Below are positions 1-9,161 of a stretch of DNA of 64,000 nucleotides, piece by piece. The first letter of the stretch is position 1, and each line of letters begins with the position of its first letter. The position numbers and the translations under genes are program-made. The notes beneath the pieces are model-generated. The model did no database searches, was not told the DNA's origin, and was given only the letters and a program-made list of their open reading frames with translations. Source of the DNA: Mycobacterium sp. Aquia_213 (lineage in GTDB: Bacteria; Actinomycetota; Actinomycetes; Mycobacteriales; Mycobacteriaceae). The stretch lies in NCBI RefSeq assembly GCF_026625985.1, contig NZ_CP113116.1, positions 2,418,001 through 2,482,000 of the forward strand. Reading direction: 5' to 3'.

Positions 1-1185
1 CGGTGTTGGATCGGTTCTGCGACCCAGGTCCGCTCCCAGCGGCGGGCCGGCCGTGTCGTCGCCGCCCGGGCGCGGCGCGTTCTTGGCCCCGCGGATCGAC
101 ACGGCGGGGTCGGTGTCGCGGCAATAGGTGTACATGAACGGCTCGTAGTAGTCCGCGGCCGACGGCGGATGCGCGGGCGTCCCGTAGTCGCACACGTAGC
201 GGGGGTAGAGGTCGGCGATCGCCCAGACTCCGTGGTCGTGAAAGGCGCTGGACACCGCATCGAGCACCGAGCCCCGGTAGTCGGGGAACAGCGCGTTGAG
301 CGCCGGCACCCGCTGGTAGAGCAACTGCGACATGGTGGCCATGCTGCCCAGCAACTGCACCATCGTGTCGGAGTTGTCGGAGAACAAATTGTCGACCGCC
401 GACAGGGTGCGCGGCGTCTGTGCCGTCAGCCTCCGGTAGCCGGCTTGCATTCGAGCGACCCCGGTCAGCGTGCGGTTGAGTTCGGTTGCGGTGGCGGCCA
501 ATCCGGCGTTCTTATCGCTCGCCAGGGTGAGCACCACCCGGCTGGCCTTGATGATGCTGGTCGTTTGGGGCAGCACCGAATCGAGCGTCGACAGCAGGAA
601 GGTGCCGCCGTCGACGATGGCGGCCAGTTTCGCCGGGCCCTGGATGCTCAGGCTCAGTTCTTTCTTGATCAGCTCGACTTTGCGCGGGTCGACCTGGGCC
701 AGCAGTCCGTCGGCGTCACCGAGCAACCGCGCCAGACTCACCGGAACGCTTGCGTGGGCCAACGTGATCAGGCTGCCGTCGTGGAGATACGGCCCGGCAT
801 CGGATTCGGCTTGGAAGTCGATGTACTGCTCGCCGGCCGGTGATAACGCCGACACGTGCACGACGCTGTTGGCCGGGACCCGCACCTTCGACGTGATGCT
901 GGCGATGGCGTTGACCCCGGTGTCGGTGATCTGCAATGACTCGACGCGGCCAATCCGCACACCGCGCAGTGCGACATCCTGATTGGGCAGCAGGCCACCG
1001 GATTCCGGCAACTGCACGGTGACCCGGTAGGACGACGCCAGCGGTGCTACCCGCAATGCCCCAATCAGCAGGTAAGCGGTTCCGACCACCAGGGTGAGCA
1101 CCAATCCGGCCACCGACAGCCAGACCTGTTGGCGGTGTGCGGCCCGCACCACGCGGACCACGACGTTGGCGACTTCGGCGATCAC
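1..1185 (-). CDS. mceF: Mce family protein, MceF position, partial (C-terminus off the left edge)
   Basis: This is the last gene of the mce operon and is open without a stop to base 1 (395 codons visible), so the true end lies outside the window. It starts at a GTG that overlaps the mceE stop (GTGA, 1182-1185). The N-terminus has one hydrophobic anchor (about residues 20-45), followed by the MlaD/Mce domain with the LRGVRIGRVESL-type core near residues 75-90 and a long helical Mce4-CUP1-type region. Mce proteins form a hexameric channel through the periplasm that carries lipids to the YrbE permease. The last visible residues are Gly/Pro rich. Order and family are clear; the substrate is unknown. 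Confidence 0.9.
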   Translation of the reverse strand, partial: MIAEVANVVVRVVRAAHRQQVWLSVAGLVLTLVVGTAYLLIGALRVAPLASSYRVTVQLPESGGLLPNQDVALRGVRIGRVESLQITDTGVNAIASITSKVRVPANSVVHVSALSPAGEQYIDFQAESDAGPYLHDGSLITLAHASVPVSLARLLGDADGLLAQVDPRKVELIKKELSLSIQGPAKLAAIVDGGTFLLSTLDSVLPQTTSIIKASRVVLTLASDKNAGLAATATELNRTLTGVARMQAGYRRLTAQTPRTLSAVDNLFSDNSDTMVQLLGSMATMSQLLYQRVPALNALFPDYRGSVLDAVSSAFHDHGVWAIADLYPRYVCDYGTPAHPPSAADYYEPFMYTYCRDTDPAVSIRGAKNAPRPGGDDTAGPPLGADLGRRTDPTP

Positions 1186-2399
1186 GGCGGCGGTCCCGGT
1201 GGCGGCGGCCCGGGCGCCGGCGGGGGAGGACCGGGGGCGATGTCGATTTGGCCAGGGATATTCGGGTCTGGCATGACAGGAACCTGCGGTGAGTTCGGAC
1301 CCCGGCCGACCACGCGTTCTTGCAGACGCCACAGGGTGTACTTCAGGGTGCCGACGAGCAGGTTCATGTTGTAGTGGTGTGGTCCGTGCAGCCCGATGTC
1401 GCCGGGATAGCCGATGTCGGGCAGCGATCCGAGGATCAGTTTGTCGACGCCTACGTGCACCGAGATCGCGCTTCCCGAGGTCGATTTGACCATCGGGGGG
1501 ATCATCCGGTTGATTGCGTAAAAGCTGGTATCCGGGCTGACCGCAACGTCGTTGGCGGCCCCGGCGATCGTGTTCAGGTCGCGGATGATGCTGCGGCCGC
1601 TGGTGTCGGTGCCGCCGATCGACGGGAACCTGGACAGCAACCGTGAGGTGTCGCCCACCTGCACGGCCAGGTTGGACAGCTCGGCGGTGTTGTCGGCCAG
1701 GGCCGCGGTGGCGGGTCTGGCCGCGGTCATCAGGTCGGTGATGGCCCCGTCTTTGGCATCGAGTTGCTCTGCCAGACGCGACAACTGGGTCAACGCGCTC
1801 GAGATCTGGTCGGACCTGGTGTCGAGCGTGCCGACCAGTTGGTTGGACTTGCGGATCAGCTCTCCGAACGCCTGGCCCTGGTCGCCGGTGGCCTTACCGA
1901 AACCGTTGATGATGTTGGTGAAGTTACGTACGGCTCCGCCGTTCACCAGAATCGCGGCCGAGCTGAGCACCGATTCGACCGTCGCTGCGGCCGCCGTCGA
2001 ATCCAGCCCGATGGTGTCGCCGCCCCGCAGCACCGGATCGTCGGCGGGGTCATCGGCCGGCGGCTTCAGTGCCACGAACACGTCGCCCAGTGGTGTGGCG
2101 GTGCGTAATTCGGCGGTGCTGCCCCGCGGTAGCCGCACGTCGTTTCTGATCCGCAGCGTGGTGATCGCGGTGTAGTTGTACGCAACCATCGCTTCGACCT
2201 GCCCGACGTCGGCGCCGGCGAGTTTCACCTTGGCGTTCATCGGAAGGTTGAGCGCGTTGGAGAACACGGCGGTCAGGGTGTATCCGCCGGAACCCAGTCC
2301 GGGAGCCGGAAGTGGAAGGCTGGCAAGGCCATTCGTGCCGCAGCCCGAGGTGATCAACACCGCGGCCGCGATGGCGAGGCCGCGCCGCCCGGCTGTCAT
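1182..2399 (-). CDS. mceE: Mce family lipoprotein, MceE position (LprK/LprL-like)
   Basis: A 405-residue protein with a lipoprotein signal peptide: hydrophobic stretch then a LITSGC lipobox, so Cys20 should be lipidated after cleavage. The Mce/MlaD domain follows (about residues 35-115, with ADVGQVEAM as the core), then long helical segments. The C-terminus ends in a Gly/Pro tail. In Mce operons the fifth gene is always the lipoprotein subunit of the mixed MceA-F hexamer. The ATG overlaps the upstream mceD stop (ATGA) and its own stop overlaps mceF, which indicates tight translational coupling. Confidence 0.92.
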   Translation of the reverse strand: MTAGRRGLAIAAAVLITSGCGTNGLASLPLPAPGLGSGGYTLTAVFSNALNLPMNAKVKLAGADVGQVEAMVAYNYTAITTLRIRNDVRLPRGSTAELRTATPLGDVFVALKPPADDPADDPVLRGGDTIGLDSTAAAATVESVLSSAAILVNGGAVRNFTNIINGFGKATGDQGQAFGELIRKSNQLVGTLDTRSDQISSALTQLSRLAEQLDAKDGAITDLMTAARPATAALADNTAELSNLAVQVGDTSRLLSRFPSIGGTDTSGRSIIRDLNTIAGAANDVAVSPDTSFYAINRMIPPMVKSTSGSAISVHVGVDKLILGSLPDIGYPGDIGLHGPHHYNMNLLVGTLKYTLWRLQERVVGRGPNSPQVPVMPDPNIPGQIDIAPGPPPPAPGPPPPGPPP

Positions 2400-3517
2400 T
2401 TCTGCCCCATCGCGGCCATGCCGTCCAGCACATAGGTCAGCCCGAAATCCGGTCCGAAGTCCTGGATTGTCCCCGTGCTGCAGCCGAGCTGCCGAAGGCC
2501 CATCAGGTTGCAGATCTCTTTGGTGTACTGGCTGTCGAAGACCAATCGGTCGGTCAGGAAACGGGCGCGCACGGCGCCGTTCGCCCGGTCGATCATGTTG
2601 TACGCGTTGTCGGCCAGCATCGGCGCCACATCGAGGAGTTCGGCGAGGCCTCGCCGCTGGTCGGTCACCGTCTGCAATGTGGAGTTGCCGTTGAGCAGCG
2701 CCCGCTTGATCGTGTCGCGGTTGGTGTCGAGCAGGTCGCCGGCCCGCTGGATCAGCTGTTCGAATCTCTTTCCGGTAGTGCCGCTTCCGATGTCCTCGTC
2801 GGCCATGATCTGGCTGACTTGGTGGATGGTGGACGCGAATTCGCGTAGTTTGCCGTCATTGGCGGCCACCGCGTCGAACAGCGTGCTGATGTTCTTGACG
2901 ATCGTGGTGATCTGCTCGCGGGTCTGGGCGCCGCCGTCGCTGGACAGGCGCAGCGCCGTGGACAGTTGGTCGAGCGCCGATTTGATCTGCCCGCCGTTGC
3001 CCTCGACCACCTTGGTCCCGTTGTTCAGCACGTCGGCGACGGGCCCGCCGCCATGGCCGTCGCCCCCGAGCGACTTGGTGACCTTGTCGAGAACGCTGAG
3101 CACACGGCTGAATTCGACGGGGGTCTTGGTCCGGGTCAAGCCGATCGTGTCGTGGTTCTGCAGCACCGGGCCGCCACGGTAGGGCGGCGTGAGCTCGATC
3201 TGCCGGTCGGTGAGGATCGAGGTCGACACCGTGACGGCTTGGGCGGTGGCGGGGACCTTGACGTGGCGATCGACGGTGAATTCGACTTCGACGTAACCAC
3301 CCTTGGCATTGATCTTGGTGATCTTTCCCACCGGCATTCCCAATACCGCGACCACATTGCCCTCGTAAAGTCCTGAGGCGCTGTCGAATTGGGCCGTCAC
3401 CGTGATGGCGTCCGCGTCAGGCGTCAGGTACCACCAGCCGATTCCGACGGCCGTGGCGAGCACCGCCAGGGTGGCGCAGATGGCGACCGCCCTGGACCGC
3501 AGCTTCGATGCCGTCAC
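2396..3517 (-). CDS. mceD: Mce family protein, MceD position
   Basis: A 373-residue Mce protein. The start is the GTG at 3517, which overlaps the mceC stop (GTGA). An in-frame upstream extension would run back into mceC and is unlikely. It has an N-terminal membrane anchor (about residues 9-27), an MlaD domain with the VLGMPVGKITKI core near residue 55, and a helical region that forms the needle-like tube in Mce complexes. Two cysteines near the C-terminus (in ICNLMGLRQLGC) are typical of this subunit. It is co-transcribed with the other five mce genes. Confidence 0.92.
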   Translation of the reverse strand: MTASKLRSRAVAICATLAVLATAVGIGWWYLTPDADAITVTAQFDSASGLYEGNVVAVLGMPVGKITKINAKGGYVEVEFTVDRHVKVPATAQAVTVSTSILTDRQIELTPPYRGGPVLQNHDTIGLTRTKTPVEFSRVLSVLDKVTKSLGGDGHGGGPVADVLNNGTKVVEGNGGQIKSALDQLSTALRLSSDGGAQTREQITTIVKNISTLFDAVAANDGKLREFASTIHQVSQIMADEDIGSGTTGKRFEQLIQRAGDLLDTNRDTIKRALLNGNSTLQTVTDQRRGLAELLDVAPMLADNAYNMIDRANGAVRARFLTDRLVFDSQYTKEICNLMGLRQLGCSTGTIQDFGPDFGLTYVLDGMAAMGQK

Positions 3518-4542
3518 TTGCAGTCCTTGAAGTATTGGATCATGCCGAACTGCTTTGCGCGGCCGCTGATTGCGCACATCCACGAGTCGACGAGCGGGAC
3601 GTTGTTGGCGTTGAAATTCACCGCATTGCCCTCGCCGGTGAGGTTGGCCGCCTCACGGAAGAAGATCGGACTGATCTGCAGCATGTTGGCCAGCAGGTCG
3701 TCGTGTTGCGCCATCATGCCGGTGAAGTCGCGCATGTCCGCGATCAGCGAGTCAAGACCTGACCGGTCGTTGACCACGATCTGGCTCATGGTGTCGACGA
3801 GGCTGGTCAGCGACTGCATCATCGCGTGGAAAACGGCTCGCCGCGCGACGAATTGGCCCAGCAGGTCCTGCCCCTGGTTGACGAGATTGCCGATGCCGGC
3901 TTGCTGGCGCCGCAAGGTGTTTGTCACCCGTTCGGTGCTTCCCAGCAGCTGGCCCAGTTGGTCGCGGCGCACCGCGATGATGGACGACAGCGATCCGATG
4001 TTCTTCATGGCCTGCGGCACCACCGCGGGCAGGCCCTCGAGCTGCTTGCCCAACACCGCAAGCGACTGGGCGAACCGGTCGGAATCGACCTGCTCGAACG
4101 TCGTGGTGGCGTCCTGCAATGCGGCTTGTAAGTCGTAGGGAACGTCGGTGTGGGCCAGATCAAAGGTATTGTGCGGCAGCGTGTTCGAGCCATTGGGCTG
4201 CACCGAGAGATAACGCGAGCCCAGGATGGTGGTGACCTTGATCGTGGCCCGGGAATCCTTGCCCAGCACGATGTTGTCGCGAATCTTCAGACCCGCCTCG
4301 ACGTGGTCGCCGTCGAGTTTCATGCTGGTCACTTCGCCGACCGGGATGCCCGCGACGACGATCGGGTTGCCGGCCCGCAGCGAGGCGGCCTGCAGGAACT
4401 CCGCAGTGTAGTGCCGGTAGCCGGCGCCGAGCGCGTGCACCGCCAGCATGGCCCCGATGACTACCGCGACCACCGCGACGGCGATAAACCCAAGCCACGT
4501 CTTGTTGTAGCTCTCCAGCGGACGCTTCTTGTTCTCAGCCAC
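3514..4542 (-). CDS. mceC: Mce family protein, MceC position
   Basis: A 342-residue Mce protein. The GTG at 4542 gives an N-terminus VAENKKRPLESYNKTWLG that leads directly into the membrane anchor (about residues 15-35), and it overlaps the end of mceB by 8 bases. An in-frame extension upstream would be a Pro/Ser-rich shadow of mceB. The MlaD domain carries VAGIPVGEVTSM, and the helical domain follows. The C-terminus has the Cys pair (WMCAISG...FKDCK) common in MceC proteins. The gene is a subunit of the predicted lipid-transfer hexamer. Confidence 0.91.
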   Translation of the reverse strand: MAENKKRPLESYNKTWLGFIAVAVVAVVIGAMLAVHALGAGYRHYTAEFLQAASLRAGNPIVVAGIPVGEVTSMKLDGDHVEAGLKIRDNIVLGKDSRATIKVTTILGSRYLSVQPNGSNTLPHNTFDLAHTDVPYDLQAALQDATTTFEQVDSDRFAQSLAVLGKQLEGLPAVVPQAMKNIGSLSSIIAVRRDQLGQLLGSTERVTNTLRRQQAGIGNLVNQGQDLLGQFVARRAVFHAMMQSLTSLVDTMSQIVVNDRSGLDSLIADMRDFTGMMAQHDDLLANMLQISPIFFREAANLTGEGNAVNFNANNVPLVDSWMCAISGRAKQFGMIQYFKDCK

Positions 4543-5590
4543 CGGCAGTGCTCCTGCATCTCGGTGTGTGCCACATCTTGTTGCCGGGGGTGGCGGCGGC
4601 GACGATGATCGGCACGACGTCATTGAGGCCGGGGAAGAATCCCATGAAGTTGACGTCGCACACGTAGGCGTTACCGTAGGCGCCCTGGTTACCCACTCGG
4701 ACAAGCCCTTTCAGTAGCAGCGGGATGTTGTCGCCGAAGAACGCCACCTGCGGCTCGACATCCATCAGGTGTCTGGCCGCACCGGGTTTGCGATCGATGA
4801 ATTCGCGCAGCGCCGGATACACGTCGGTGGCCGAGGCCGAGAGCCGGCCCATCACCCGGGACAGCGAACCCGCCGAGGACACCAGCTCCGGACGCCGCCG
4901 GTCGAGCTGGCCAACCACCTCGCGCGTTTGGGTGATCACTCCGTCGAGATTGTCGTTCTGCCGAGCAAGGTTACCGACCACCTTGTTGAGGTTGGTGATC
5001 ACGTCACCCAGGGCTTGATCTCGCCCGGCGAAAGTCTCTGTGAGGGTTGATGTTTGGCTGATCAGCGTGGTCAGCGACGCGGTGTCGCCCTGCAGCGACG
5101 CGATGATGCCCTTGGTGAGGTTGTCGGCATCCTGCGGGTTTAGCAGGCTGAACAGCGGTTCGTAGCCGTTGAGCAGCGCGGTGACATCAAAGGATGGTTC
5201 GGTGCGTTCCAGCGGCAGCACACTGCCCGGCGGGAGCAGGCTCTGACTGCCCTCCGGTCCCAAAGACAGCCCGAGGTAACGCTGTCCGACGATGTTTTGG
5301 TAAGTCACGGAGGCGACGGTGTTGCCGTACAGGTGCTGATCGGTTTGCACCACGAACGCGACTTTCGCGAGTTTCCCGTCGAGCTCGACGCTTTCCACCC
5401 GGCCCACCCGCACCCCGGCCATCCGGACGTCGTCGCCTTCGCGCAGCCCGTAGACATCGGTGAACAATGCCGAATACTTGGCCGTGTCGCCGGCAACGTC
5501 ACGTCGCAGGCTCACGTACACCAGCCAGGTGAGCGTCAACGCGACGACCATGAACAGCGTGAGGCCGATCAGCGGTGCCCGGAATTTCAT
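4535..5590 (-). CDS. mceB: Mce family protein, MceB position
   Basis: A 351-residue Mce protein starting MKFRAPLIGLTLFMV, with the membrane anchor at residues 5-27. The ATG at 5590 overlaps the mceA stop (ATGA). The MlaD domain has MAGVRVGRVESVEL at about residues 62-75, and a conserved YLGLSLG segment follows. The helical domain runs to about residue 290. The C-terminal part (GAYGNAYVCDVNFMGFFPGL) matches the MceB ending. In-frame sequence upstream of the ATG is antisense-like and was not used. Confidence 0.92.
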   Translation of the reverse strand: MKFRAPLIGLTLFMVVALTLTWLVYVSLRRDVAGDTAKYSALFTDVYGLREGDDVRMAGVRVGRVESVELDGKLAKVAFVVQTDQHLYGNTVASVTYQNIVGQRYLGLSLGPEGSQSLLPPGSVLPLERTEPSFDVTALLNGYEPLFSLLNPQDADNLTKGIIASLQGDTASLTTLISQTSTLTETFAGRDQALGDVITNLNKVVGNLARQNDNLDGVITQTREVVGQLDRRRPELVSSAGSLSRVMGRLSASATDVYPALREFIDRKPGAARHLMDVEPQVAFFGDNIPLLLKGLVRVGNQGAYGNAYVCDVNFMGFFPGLNDVVPIIVAAATPGNKMWHTPRCRSTAGG

Positions 5591-7155
5591 CTCGGCCCTC
5601 CGGGTGCGGGTTTCAGCGAGACCGTGGACCCGCGAGCCACCGGTCCCAGCAGTAGCTCGGTGGCCGGCGTGGCGGTCTGGCCGGTGATCACGCTCAGCAT
5701 GTTGCGCTCGTACTGGCTGCCGACGGGGCCCACGTTGCCCCCGAAGGACGATTGCGGTATCCACGGCGCCTTCGGCGCCACCGGCGCGACCCACGGTGCG
5801 TTCGGCGACGGCGTCGCGGGCGCCCCGGGCGATGGGTTATCGGGGTTGGCGCTGCCCGGTACCGGCGGCGACGGTGGAAGCCAGGATGGCAGTGGGGGAT
5901 TGGGATCGGTCAGGTTGGGGCTCGGATTGATCAACGGCGGTCCGACCGCGACGAGGTTTCCGTCCGGGCCGATGATCGTGCCCGGCGGCGGCGCGAGATC
6001 CTTGGGCGGCTGATAGTTCTGCGGCAGCAGCACCTCCGGCATATCGGGGCGCACCGGCACCAGCGGTGCGGTAAAGCAACTGGGCCCCTTCAGCTCTCCG
6101 TAATGCGGGCAGTCGGCGCGGGTGTAGGTAGACGAGGGGGTAAACGTCAACATCGCGCGCATATTGCCGACATCACGGCCCGGTACCCAGACCTCCTCCA
6201 TGAACCTGTTGGCCAGGTTGTCCAACTTGGTGACCGCGGGCACGAAATTGCTCGACCGCATCGCCAACACGCCCAGCACCGGCGTGAAATCGGCGGTGAT
6301 CCGAATGAGCTGGTCGATGTGGTTACCGAACGATTCGCGTGTGGTCCCGACCGTGTTCTCGGCGCCGGAGAGCAGCGCGGCCAACTGCCCGCGCGTCTCG
6401 GCAAAAGTCTGCAAAGGTTCGACGGCCTGGTGCAAGGCGTCGACAAGATCGGGTGCCGTCTGTGCGAGTCCATGCGCCGCGTCGACGAGTGCGGAGACGG
6501 TCGACGGCCCGGTGTCGGTGCTGACAATCGAATTGAGTTGGTCGAGAAGGCGATTCAATTGCGCCCCGGCATTCAGCAGGGGGACGCGGCGGTGGTCGGT
6601 GGCGGCACCCAGCGCGGCCAGGATCCCGATGGACCTGTCGTCGCGGCCGCGCCCGGTGGCGGCCAGCAGGTCGCGCAACTTGCTGACGGTGGTCTGAAAC
6701 AGGACGGTCGGAAGCCGGGTGTCTTCGGGGATGTGCGCGCCCGGGTGGATCGCGGCGCCCGGGCCCTCCTGATTTGGGGAGCCCACCAGCTGCACCGACG
6801 ACACCGCGAAGACGTTGCTGGGAACCACGCGAGCGGTGACCGCGGCCGGAATCGACTTGGCGAATGCAGGTTTGAGATCGATGTGGACGTAGTTGGGTTT
6901 TCCGTTGGACGCGGGAACCACATCGTCGACCATCCCGACGAGCACGCCGTGATACTTGACGTCCGACTTCTGCGGCAGCCCGTCGCCGACGTTGACCAGA
7001 TCGGCGACCACCCGGACGTAGTCGTTGAGCCGGCCGGTGGACTTGAGCAACATCGCGACGGTAAGCAGGGCCGCGACCACCACCACCGCCGCACCGGTGG
7101 CAAGTAACTGACGGTCCGAGGGCCCGCGGCCGTCCGGCTCAAGAGAATTCGGCAT
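5587..7155 (-). CDS. mceA: Mce family protein, MceA position, with Pro-rich tail
   Basis: A 522-residue protein, longer than most MceA subunits because of a Pro/Asn-rich C-terminal tail (about residues 395-480). The ATG at 7155 shares one base with the yrbEB stop (TGATG). A hydrophilic head of about 17 residues precedes the membrane anchor (18-40). The MlaD domain contains YHGVLVGMVDDV and then SSVQLVG. The helical domain ends in a Cys pair (RADCPHYGELKGPSCF). MceA caps the Mce hexamer and, in M. tuberculosis Mce1A, is linked to host-cell entry. That role is not shown here. Confidence 0.9.
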   Translation of the reverse strand: MPNSLEPDGRGPSDRQLLATGAAVVVVAALLTVAMLLKSTGRLNDYVRVVADLVNVGDGLPQKSDVKYHGVLVGMVDDVVPASNGKPNYVHIDLKPAFAKSIPAAVTARVVPSNVFAVSSVQLVGSPNQEGPGAAIHPGAHIPEDTRLPTVLFQTTVSKLRDLLAATGRGRDDRSIGILAALGAATDHRRVPLLNAGAQLNRLLDQLNSIVSTDTGPSTVSALVDAAHGLAQTAPDLVDALHQAVEPLQTFAETRGQLAALLSGAENTVGTTRESFGNHIDQLIRITADFTPVLGVLAMRSSNFVPAVTKLDNLANRFMEEVWVPGRDVGNMRAMLTFTPSSTYTRADCPHYGELKGPSCFTAPLVPVRPDMPEVLLPQNYQPPKDLAPPPGTIIGPDGNLVAVGPPLINPSPNLTDPNPPLPSWLPPSPPVPGSANPDNPSPGAPATPSPNAPWVAPVAPKAPWIPQSSFGGNVGPVGSQYERNMLSVITGQTATPATELLLGPVARGSTVSLKPAPGGPR

Positions 7156-8018
7156 CAACCACCGAACCTTGCGCCCGCGTCGACCCCCCACAACGCCATG
7201 GTGAGCAACATGTTCACGATGATCACGACGGTGATGCTGGCCCGCATGCCATGCCCGGCGGCCACGCCGACACCCTCGGGCCCGCCAGTCGCGTAATACC
7301 CGTAGTAGCACTGAATCGTGGACGCGATCCACACGAAGATGATGGCCTTGATCAACGAGTAGACGATGTCCTGGCCGGCCAGCATCAGCGTGAAGTAATG
7401 CAGGTAGGAGCCCGTCGAGCCGCCGCTGCTGATCCCCACCACAAGCTGCGTGGTCAGGTAGCCGATCGCCAGGCACGCCACATACAGCGGGACGATGGCC
7501 GCCACCGAGGCGATCAGCCGAGTCGTCACCAGATACGGAATCGGGCGAATCGCGATCGATTCCAACGCGTCGATTTCCTCGGCGATCCGCATCGACCCGA
7601 GCTGAGCGGTGAAGCGGCAGCCGGCTTGCATGGCGAAAGCCAGCGACGCCATCAGCGGTGCCAGCTCGCGCGTGTTGACCAACGAGGAGACGAACCCGGT
7701 GGCCGGCCCGAGACCCAGCAGGTCCAGGAAGTTGTAGCCCTCGATGCCGACCAGCGCGCCCACGGTCATCCCGAGCACGAGGGCCACGCCGGCGGTTCCG
7801 CCACCAACCACGATCGAGCCGTTGCCCCAGGTGATGTTGGACAGCAGTCGCAGGAATTCGCCGCGGTACTGTCGCAACGCGAGTGGCACGGCGACCAGCG
7901 CCCGGATGAAAAAGACCAACAGATGGCCGAGCCGAATGATCGGAACCGTGCCCCTGCGATACAGCCGGATAACCGGGACGGTGATCGGCGCAAAGGGCCG
8001 ATAGGCAGAAACCGTCAT
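7155..8018 (-). CDS. yrbEB: YrbE-type (MlaE-like) ABC permease, second subunit
   Basis: A 287-residue membrane protein of the MlaE/YrbE family with about five hydrophobic segments. It carries the family signature EEIDALESIAIRPIPYLV at about residues 145-162, the cytoplasmic coupling helix that meets the ATPase (MceG/MkL, encoded elsewhere). YrbEA and YrbEB pair to form the inner-membrane permease that receives lipids from the MceA-F channel. The gene sits one base after yrbEA and overlaps mceA by one base. Confidence 0.94.
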   Translation of the reverse strand: MTVSAYRPFAPITVPVIRLYRRGTVPIIRLGHLLVFFIRALVAVPLALRQYRGEFLRLLSNITWGNGSIVVGGGTAGVALVLGMTVGALVGIEGYNFLDLLGLGPATGFVSSLVNTRELAPLMASLAFAMQAGCRFTAQLGSMRIAEEIDALESIAIRPIPYLVTTRLIASVAAIVPLYVACLAIGYLTTQLVVGISSGGSTGSYLHYFTLMLAGQDIVYSLIKAIIFVWIASTIQCYYGYYATGGPEGVGVAAGHGMRASITVVIIVNMLLTMALWGVDAGARFGG

Positions 8019-8019
8019 G

Positions 8020-8859
8020 TCACAGGCCCGTCCTGGGCACCAGCATGATGTAAAGCTGGCTGATCGCGACGTTGACGATCATCAGCAGCAGGATCGCCTC
8101 GACGACGGCCGCGTTGACCGAGTTCGCGACGCCGGTCGGGCCACCGACGGTGGACAGGCCCTTCTGCGCCGACACGACGGCCACGATGGCGCCGAAGATG
8201 ACCGCCTTCACCAACGCCAAGATCATGTCGTCTGGCGTCGCGAACGAAGCGAAGGTCGAGACGAAACTGCCCGGGGCCCCGTTCTGAAAGTACACGTTGA
8301 ACATGTAGCTCGCGAAGAATCCGACGAAGCACACGACACCGGTGAGCGCGACGCCGATCATGATCGCCGCGGCGAACCGCGGCACCACCAGCCGACGGAT
8401 CACCGAGACGCCCATCACCTCCATCGCGTCGGTTTCTTCGCGCATGGTCCGCGAACCCAGATCTGCGGTGATCGCCGACCCGACGGCCGAGGCCATCAGC
8501 ACGGCGGCGACCAGCGATGCGCCCTGCCGGATGACCGCCAGTCCGCTGGCCGCGCCGGCCAGCGAGGTGGCGCCCACCTGCCCGGCGAGCAGGGCGAACT
8601 GAATGGACAACGTGACGCTGATCGGCAATGACACCAGAATCGTCGGCAAGACGGCGGTGCCGGCCATAAACGCGCCCTGGCGAACAAATTCCTGCCATTG
8701 AAATCGGCCGGTCACCAGGTCGAAAAAGAAGTATTGAATGGTGCGCACACCAAGGACGAACTGTTCGCCCACTGTTGTCAGCGAGGCAAGCGGATGACGT
8801 TTGACGTATCCGGCAGACCAGTCCTGGATGGCGGTAAGGCCGTCTTGTTGTGCCGTCAT
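8020..8859 (-). CDS. yrbEA: YrbE-type (MlaE-like) ABC permease, first gene of the mce operon
   Basis: A 279-residue MlaE-family permease with five or six hydrophobic segments and the coupling motif REETDAMEVMGVSVIRRLV at about residues 139-157. It opens the eight-gene yrbEAB-mceABCDEF operon. The start is the ATG at 8859, followed by MTAQQDGLTAIQDW. No fadD gene precedes it, unlike the M. tuberculosis mce1 locus. A TetR gene diverges upstream across a 302-base control region, which suggests local repression. The lipid substrate cannot be read from the sequence. Confidence 0.94.
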   Translation of the reverse strand: MTAQQDGLTAIQDWSAGYVKRHPLASLTTVGEQFVLGVRTIQYFFFDLVTGRFQWQEFVRQGAFMAGTAVLPTILVSLPISVTLSIQFALLAGQVGATSLAGAASGLAVIRQGASLVAAVLMASAVGSAITADLGSRTMREETDAMEVMGVSVIRRLVVPRFAAAIMIGVALTGVVCFVGFFASYMFNVYFQNGAPGSFVSTFASFATPDDMILALVKAVIFGAIVAVVSAQKGLSTVGGPTGVANSVNAAVVEAILLLMIVNVAISQLYIMLVPRTGL

Positions 8860-9041
8860 TCAAGCGCAGCCGGAAGTCCGTCTAGCAAACCTAAGCTATC
8901 GGTCATCGCGCACCAGCTATCGCCACCATTGGCGCTCCCCCCACCAACAAATGCACGAGTGCAGAACGCGGGGAGTCGGGTGCCGTGCAGCGCATTGTCA
9001 TAACGGTAATGTCACCAGGCTCCGTGAACTGCGGTTCTCGG

Positions 9042-9057
9042 TGTGTGCTGTATCACA
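9042..9057. promoter_or_regulatory. CRP-like binding site
   Basis: The sequence TGTGTgctgtaTCACA matches the CRP consensus TGTGA-N6-TCACA at nine of ten half-site positions. It ends 9 bases before the -35 box of the TetR promoter and lies about 185 bases upstream of yrbEA. Mycobacterial CRP (Rv3676) uses this consensus. One match in an intergenic region is suggestive, not proof. Confidence 0.45.
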
Positions 9058-9066
9058 GTAGCCCAC

Positions 9067-9094
9067 TTGATAGGCGCTTTCAATAGTGTAGAGT
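9067..9094 (+). promoter_or_regulatory. Sigma-A-like promoter of the TetR gene
   Basis: A TTGATA box (9067-9072) and a TAGAGT box (9089-9094) are separated by 16 bases. The -35 matches TTGACA at five of six positions and the -10 matches TATAAT at four. It reads towards the TetR start at 9162 and leaves a leader of about 60 bases with a GAAGG ribosome site. Confidence 0.45.
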
Positions 9095-9161
9095 CACTCA
9101 CCTGAGATCGTCACTGGACGGTACCGACGCGTTGGAATGTCAGCTCGACGAAGGTAATGGC

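Larger units (their letters stand above)
8860..9161. promoter_or_regulatory. Divergent control region between the mce operon and its TetR gene
   Basis: There is no gene in these 302 bases. The right half holds a CRP-like palindrome (9042-9057) and a sigma-A-like promoter reading towards the TetR gene (9067-9094). The promoter for the mce operon must also lie here, but no convincing -10/-35 pair was found on the minus strand. TetR regulators commonly bind such shared regions, so an operator is expected, although no clear long palindrome other than the CRP-like one was seen. Confidence 0.6.
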
